Shown here in pieces: positions 60,863-64,000 of a stretch of 64,000 bases of DNA. The notes under the pieces are model-generated. The model had not been told where the DNA came from and did not search any database. It saw only the letters and a program-made list of their open reading frames with translations. The stretch lies in NCBI RefSeq assembly GCF_043195195.1, contig NZ_JBAFWT010000027.1:14475-78474 (forward strand). Reading direction: 5' to 3'. Origin of the DNA: NCEH01 sp043195195. Lineage in GTDB: Bacteria > Pseudomonadota > Alphaproteobacteria > Rhizobiales > Xanthobacteraceae. Position 1 is the stretch's first letter, and every line of letters begins with the position of its first letter. A program made the translations under genes and the position numbers.

Positions 60863-62047
60863 ATGAAATCGGTTCGCATGTTCGGCCTTTGCGTGGCCCT
60901 CATGGCCAGCCCCGCGCTGGCGCAGGCCCCTGGACAAAGCTATGGCGCGCCTCCGCCCAGCTACGGCGCCCAGGGTGGCGCGAGCCAGGGTGCAGGGCCC
61001 AGCTGCGTCCAATTGGAAGGCGCCCTTGCCTCATTGGACCGTGGCGGCAACGATCCCAATGGCGGCCGTGCGGCACAGCTGACGCGCATGCGCAGCGACC
61101 TCGACCGGCTGAACGGGCAAGCAAAACAGATGAGCTGCGACGCGCCGCGCGGCTTCTTCATCTTCCAGGGTCCGCCGCGGCCGCCACAGTGCGATGCCAT
61201 CGACGATCAGATCTCGCGCCTGCGTGCGTCGATCGCCAGCATCGAGCGTGGAAGCGGGGACCAGGAAGGCCAGCGTCGACAATTGATCCTCGCCCTGGCG
61301 CAAAACAATTGCGGCCAGCAGTATCGCGCGGCAGCCCAGGCTCTCAGCGGTGCCGGGCAGGCCCAGCGACCGCCGCCGCGCCAACGCAATTTCTTCGAAG
61401 CCCTGTTCGGCGGCCCGATCAACAACGAGCCCGAGGAAGGCGGCCCCGGCCTGGACGTGGCGCCTATGGAGCTGCCGAAGTCCTCCACCTACCGCACCGT
61501 GTGCGTGCGCAGCTGCGACGGCTTCTATTTCCCGATTTCCTACGCCACAGTTCCCTCGCGCTTCGCCACGGACGATGCACTGTGCCGGCGCCTGTGTCCG
61601 GCCACGGAAGCGCAATTGTTTAGCTACCGGAACCCCGGCGAGGATATCCAGCAGGCCACCTCGATCAACGGCAAGCCCTATATGTCGCTGCCGACGGCGT
61701 TGCTGTACCGCAAGCAGCTGGTGCCTTCGTGCTCGTGCCGCGCGCCGGGCCAATCCTGGTCTCAGGCGCTCTCGGGCCTGGAGGATTCCTCGACGCTGCA
61801 GAAGGGCGACATTCTGGTGACCGAGGAGCAGGCGAAGGAAATGTCCCAGCCGCGTCCCGCGACCGATCCCGCCTCCGCAGGCGCCAAGGGCAAGGCGGCC
61901 GCAGCAACGCCCTCTCGGCCGACGACGGCACCGCTCGACACTGTCCCCTCGACCTCCACCGCCCCGCTTGCGCCCGCCGCCGAGCAGCCCGGACGGCGCC
62001 CCGTGCGGGTGATCCCACAACCGGATTCCGGTTCGGCCGGGCAATAG
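60863..62047 (+). CDS. DUF2865 domain-containing exported protein
   Basis: 394 residues with a signal peptide (MFGLCVALMASPALAQA). The first third contains glutamine- and glycine-rich segments; the middle is the DUF2865 domain (TYRTVCVRSCDGFYFPISYATVP, RLCPATEAQLFSYRNPGEDIQQATSINGKPY, LVPSCSCRAPG) with paired cysteines, and the tail is Pro/Ala/Thr-rich and probably disordered. The family is mainly from Hyphomicrobiales and has no known function; periplasmic or cell-surface. Confidence 0.85.
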   Translation: MKSVRMFGLCVALMASPALAQAPGQSYGAPPPSYGAQGGASQGAGPSCVQLEGALASLDRGGNDPNGGRAAQLTRMRSDLDRLNGQAKQMSCDAPRGFFIFQGPPRPPQCDAIDDQISRLRASIASIERGSGDQEGQRRQLILALAQNNCGQQYRAAAQALSGAGQAQRPPPRQRNFFEALFGGPINNEPEEGGPGLDVAPMELPKSSTYRTVCVRSCDGFYFPISYATVPSRFATDDALCRRLCPATEAQLFSYRNPGEDIQQATSINGKPYMSLPTALLYRKQLVPSCSCRAPGQSWSQALSGLEDSSTLQKGDILVTEEQAKEMSQPRPATDPASAGAKGKAAAATPSRPTTAPLDTVPSTSTAPLAPAAEQPGRRPVRVIPQPDSGSAGQ

Positions 62048-62242
62048 CCCGGCCTCCCGTTCCAGGCGCTCGGAGGCGGGATACCAGCGTCCTGGCGCGC
62101 AATGCGCCGAAGATGGCGATGCGGCGCGCGTCGAGAGGCCTGCGGCGCCTGGGGCGTGAAACCGCTGCTGGGACGGTATGTTCTCATTATCATGGCTGAA
62201 TCCGGCCTGTGCCGGCCTGCCTCGATTGGTTCGGACCCACTC

Positions 62243-62593
62243 ATGCCGATTTCCGCTGCCGCGATTATGCCCATCCTGCTGCTGGTCGCCTCCAACGTGT
62301 TCATGACGTTCGCCTGATATGGCCATCTGAAATACAAATCGGCGCCGCTTCTGCTGGCGATCGTAGCGAGTTGGGGGATCGCATTCTTTGAATATTGCCT
62401 CGCGGTGCCCGCCAATCGCATCGGCTCGGCGAGCTATTCCACCGCGCAGCTCAAGACCATTCAGGAGGTCATCACGCTGGTGGTCTTCGCGGGATTTTCA
62501 GTGCTCTATCTCAAGGAGCCGCTTGGCTGGAACCATGCGGTGGGGTTCAGCTTCATCGCGCTCGGGGCGTTCTTCATCTTCCAGAAGTTCTGA
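62243..62593 (+). pseudogene. DUF486/DMT-type small membrane protein gene interrupted by an in-frame TGA
   Basis: Frame from ATG 62243 gives MPISAAAIMPILLLVASNVFMTFA, then TGA at 62315-62317, and continues in the same frame with YGHLKYKSAPLLLAIVASWG and on to GAFFIFQKF at 62591. DUF486 proteins read FMTFAWYGHLK at this place, so the TGA replaces a conserved Trp (TGG). All else is intact (about 116 residues, four helices). Either a recent nonsense mutation, a sequencing error, or read-through. Confidence 0.88.
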
Positions 62594-62601
62594 CCGAGAG
62601 G

Positions 62602-63780
62602 TCAGTTGGCGGGGACGAGCCGCAGCACCTCGCCGTCGTCGGCGTCGGTGACGAGCCACAAGGCGCCATCCGGACCCATGCGGACGTCGCGGATGCGCTT
62701 ATCCAACGGCAAGCGCTCCTCGCCGGTCACTACCGCCTTGTCTAGGGTGAGGCGCACCAGCGACATGTCGGCGAGCGCGCCCACGAACAGGCTGCCCTGC
62801 CATCTTGGAAACAGCGGGCCGGAATAGAAAGCCGCACCAGAGGGCGCGATGGACGGGTCCCAATGGAAGACCGGCTGCTCCATGCCGGCCTTCTTCGTGC
62901 CCTCGCCGATCCGCGCGCCGGAATAATCGACGCCATAGGTGATGACCGGCCATCCGTAATTCTTGCCGGACTCGGGAATGTTCACCTCGTCGCCGCCACG
63001 CGCGCCGTGCTCGATGGTCCAGAGGGCACGGCTTTCTGGATTAAGCGCTGCAGCCTGCACATTACGATGACCATAGCTCCAGATCTCCGGCCGCGCGCCT
63101 GGCCGGGCGAGGAATGGATTGTCGGCCGGAATGCTGCCGTCCCGGTTGATCCGCACCACCTTGCCGAGCAGGCTGGACAAATCTTGGGCTTGATCTCGCA
63201 ACGTAAAGCGGTCGCCGAAGGTGACGAACAAGGTGCCGTCGTCGGCGAACACCAACCGCGAGCCGAAGTGATTGTTGGAGGTCCCGGAGGGCAGTTGGCG
63301 GAAAATGACCTCCAAGCGCTCCAACCGGCGCAGATCGTCGGAAAGGCGGGCCCGCGCCACCGCCGTCCCCGCGCCGTCCGGACGCGGCTCGGCATAGCTG
63401 AAATAAATCCAGCGGTTCTCGGCGAAGGCGGGGTCGATGGCGAGGTCAAGAAGCCCGCCCTGTCCACGCGCATAAAGCCGAGGCAGGCCGGAAATGGGTG
63501 GCCCCGCGCGGCCTTCGCGCGACACCACGCGCAGGCGCCCCGGCCGCTCGCTCACCAAGAACTGGCCGTCGGGCAGAAAAACGATACTCCAGGGATGATC
63601 GAGGCCGCCGATGACGCGGACAAGACGCACCTGTTCACCCGCGAACACTAAGGGAACGGCGCCAGCAGGCTGGCCGCGTGCGATCTCGGGAACGCTTAGG
63701 GCAGAAACGGCGAGGGCAAAAAGCGCTGCGAGGCGGGAAGAGGACCTACTGCAAGAAACGCCAGTGCCGCCGGCGCGCAC
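62602..63780 (-). CDS. PQQ-dependent sugar dehydrogenase (soluble aldose dehydrogenase family)
   Basis: 392 residues if started at GTG 63780, giving a signal peptide (RLAALFALAVSALS, cut near ARGQ); the frame extends to GTG 63852, overlapping a small ORF upstream. The six-bladed propeller family is shown by GGLDHPWSIVFLPDG, GKVVRINRDGSIP, SYGHRNVQAAALN, EHGARGGDEVNI and KNYGWPVITYG. It oxidises aldose sugars in the periplasm using pyrroloquinoline quinone. Cofactor synthesis genes are not in the window. Confidence 0.88.
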   Translation of the reverse strand: MRAGGTGVSCSRSSSRLAALFALAVSALSVPEIARGQPAGAVPLVFAGEQVRLVRVIGGLDHPWSIVFLPDGQFLVSERPGRLRVVSREGRAGPPISGLPRLYARGQGGLLDLAIDPAFAENRWIYFSYAEPRPDGAGTAVARARLSDDLRRLERLEVIFRQLPSGTSNNHFGSRLVFADDGTLFVTFGDRFTLRDQAQDLSSLLGKVVRINRDGSIPADNPFLARPGARPEIWSYGHRNVQAAALNPESRALWTIEHGARGGDEVNIPESGKNYGWPVITYGVDYSGARIGEGTKKAGMEQPVFHWDPSIAPSGAAFYSGPLFPRWQGSLFVGALADMSLVRLTLDKAVVTGEERLPLDKRIRDVRMGPDGALWLVTDADDGEVLRLVPAN

Positions 63781-63817
63781 GCCCGCGGCACGAGATCCGG
63801 AAGAGGTACCCTCGATG

Positions 63818-63967
63818 TCAGCGCGGAAATCGCTCACGCGAAGCGCGCACACGAACCGGCTGCGGGCGTGCGGCGCGCGCCCGTAACATCATCGCCGCAC
63901 CCGCCAGGACCAGGAGACCAAACAGCGGCAGGGACAATAGCGAGGTGGACAGGAGCGAACTGGACAT
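63818..63967 (-). CDS. Small single-membrane-span ORF
   Basis: 49 codons starting ATG 63967, preceded by GGAGGCGACC, a strong ribosome-binding site, and ending TGA 63818-63820. The product has one hydrophobic segment (LSLPLFGLLVLAGAAMM) and an Arg-rich tail (RARAARPQPVRVRASRERF). No family recognised. It is immediately upstream of the PQQ dehydrogenase gene and likely translated with it. Overlap with the extended start of that gene is 35 bp. Confidence 0.55.
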   Translation of the reverse strand: MSSSLLSTSLLSLPLFGLLVLAGAAMMLRARAARPQPVRVRASRERFPR

Positions 63968-64000
63968 GGTCGCCTCCGCGGCGTTGAGAACTGAAGCACT

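Overview
The window is GC-rich, densely packed, strongly GC3-biased DNA. I think it is chromosomal DNA of a methylotrophy-capable alphaproteobacterium of the order Hyphomicrobiales, perhaps near Xanthobacteraceae. The clues are family content (DUF2865, CreA, the PssA/Psd pair, an Atm1-type exporter with an ArsR regulator, fused DppDF-type ATPases, REP-like GC palindromes) and housekeeping genes such as cysS. The taxonomy is inference. I saw no tRNA, rRNA, CRISPR array, prophage or transposase.

Region 1 (1-21.5 kb) is a catabolic locus of unknown substrate. It holds a 5'-truncated acyl-CoA dehydrogenase, a four-rhodanese-domain protein, a MocR-type regulator divergent from an acyl-CoA ligase, and two closely related peptide-type substrate-binding proteins flanking a short-chain dehydrogenase. 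A complete Dpp/Opp-type ABC transporter follows, then a DszC/HpaB-like member of the acyl-CoA dehydrogenase fold and an enoyl-CoA hydratase. A convergent operon encodes a two-polypeptide molybdenum hydroxylase (FAD subunit plus fused 2Fe-2S/Mo subunit), a double ABM-domain membrane protein and an exported protein of unknown function. Together they suggest import, CoA activation, hydroxylation and beta-oxidation-like breakdown of a heterocyclic or otherwise unusual carboxylate.

Region 2 (21.5-28.6 kb) is mixed: a PHB-depolymerase-family esterase, a disulfide oxidoreductase with a DUF4126 membrane protein, a YCII/DGPF protein with an ECF42-type sigma factor, and an HTH-cupin regulator. Its gene-free stretches hold four 19-bp tandem repeats and a parS-like 16-mer with one mismatch.

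Region 3 (28.7-40.3 kb) is a full N-methylglutamate pathway for methylamine use: mgsABC (N-methylglutamate synthase), gmaS (gamma-glutamylmethylamide synthetase), a LysR regulator, mgdABCD (sarcosine-oxidase-like N-methylglutamate dehydrogenase) and purU (formyl-tetrahydrofolate hydrolase). It would release ammonium and feed C1 units to tetrahydrofolate.

Region 4 (40.4-51.4 kb) is a nitrogen-scavenging locus of the AtzE/G/H/F type (carboxybiuret/allophanate amidohydrolases) with its own ABC transporter and a GntR regulator. Sigma-54-like promoter sequences lie ahead of both atzF and the transporter operon, which fits nitrogen control. REP-like palindromes lie inside the coding sequence of the fused ATPase.

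Region 5 (51.4-64 kb) is mainly core genes: pssA, psd, an Atm1-type exporter with an ArsR regulator, a LOG-family protein, a GNAT acetyltransferase, cysS, a small exported protein, CreA, an orphan TRAP binding protein, a DUF2865 protein, a DUF486 gene interrupted by an in-frame TGA, a PQQ-type sugar dehydrogenase and a short single-TM ORF.
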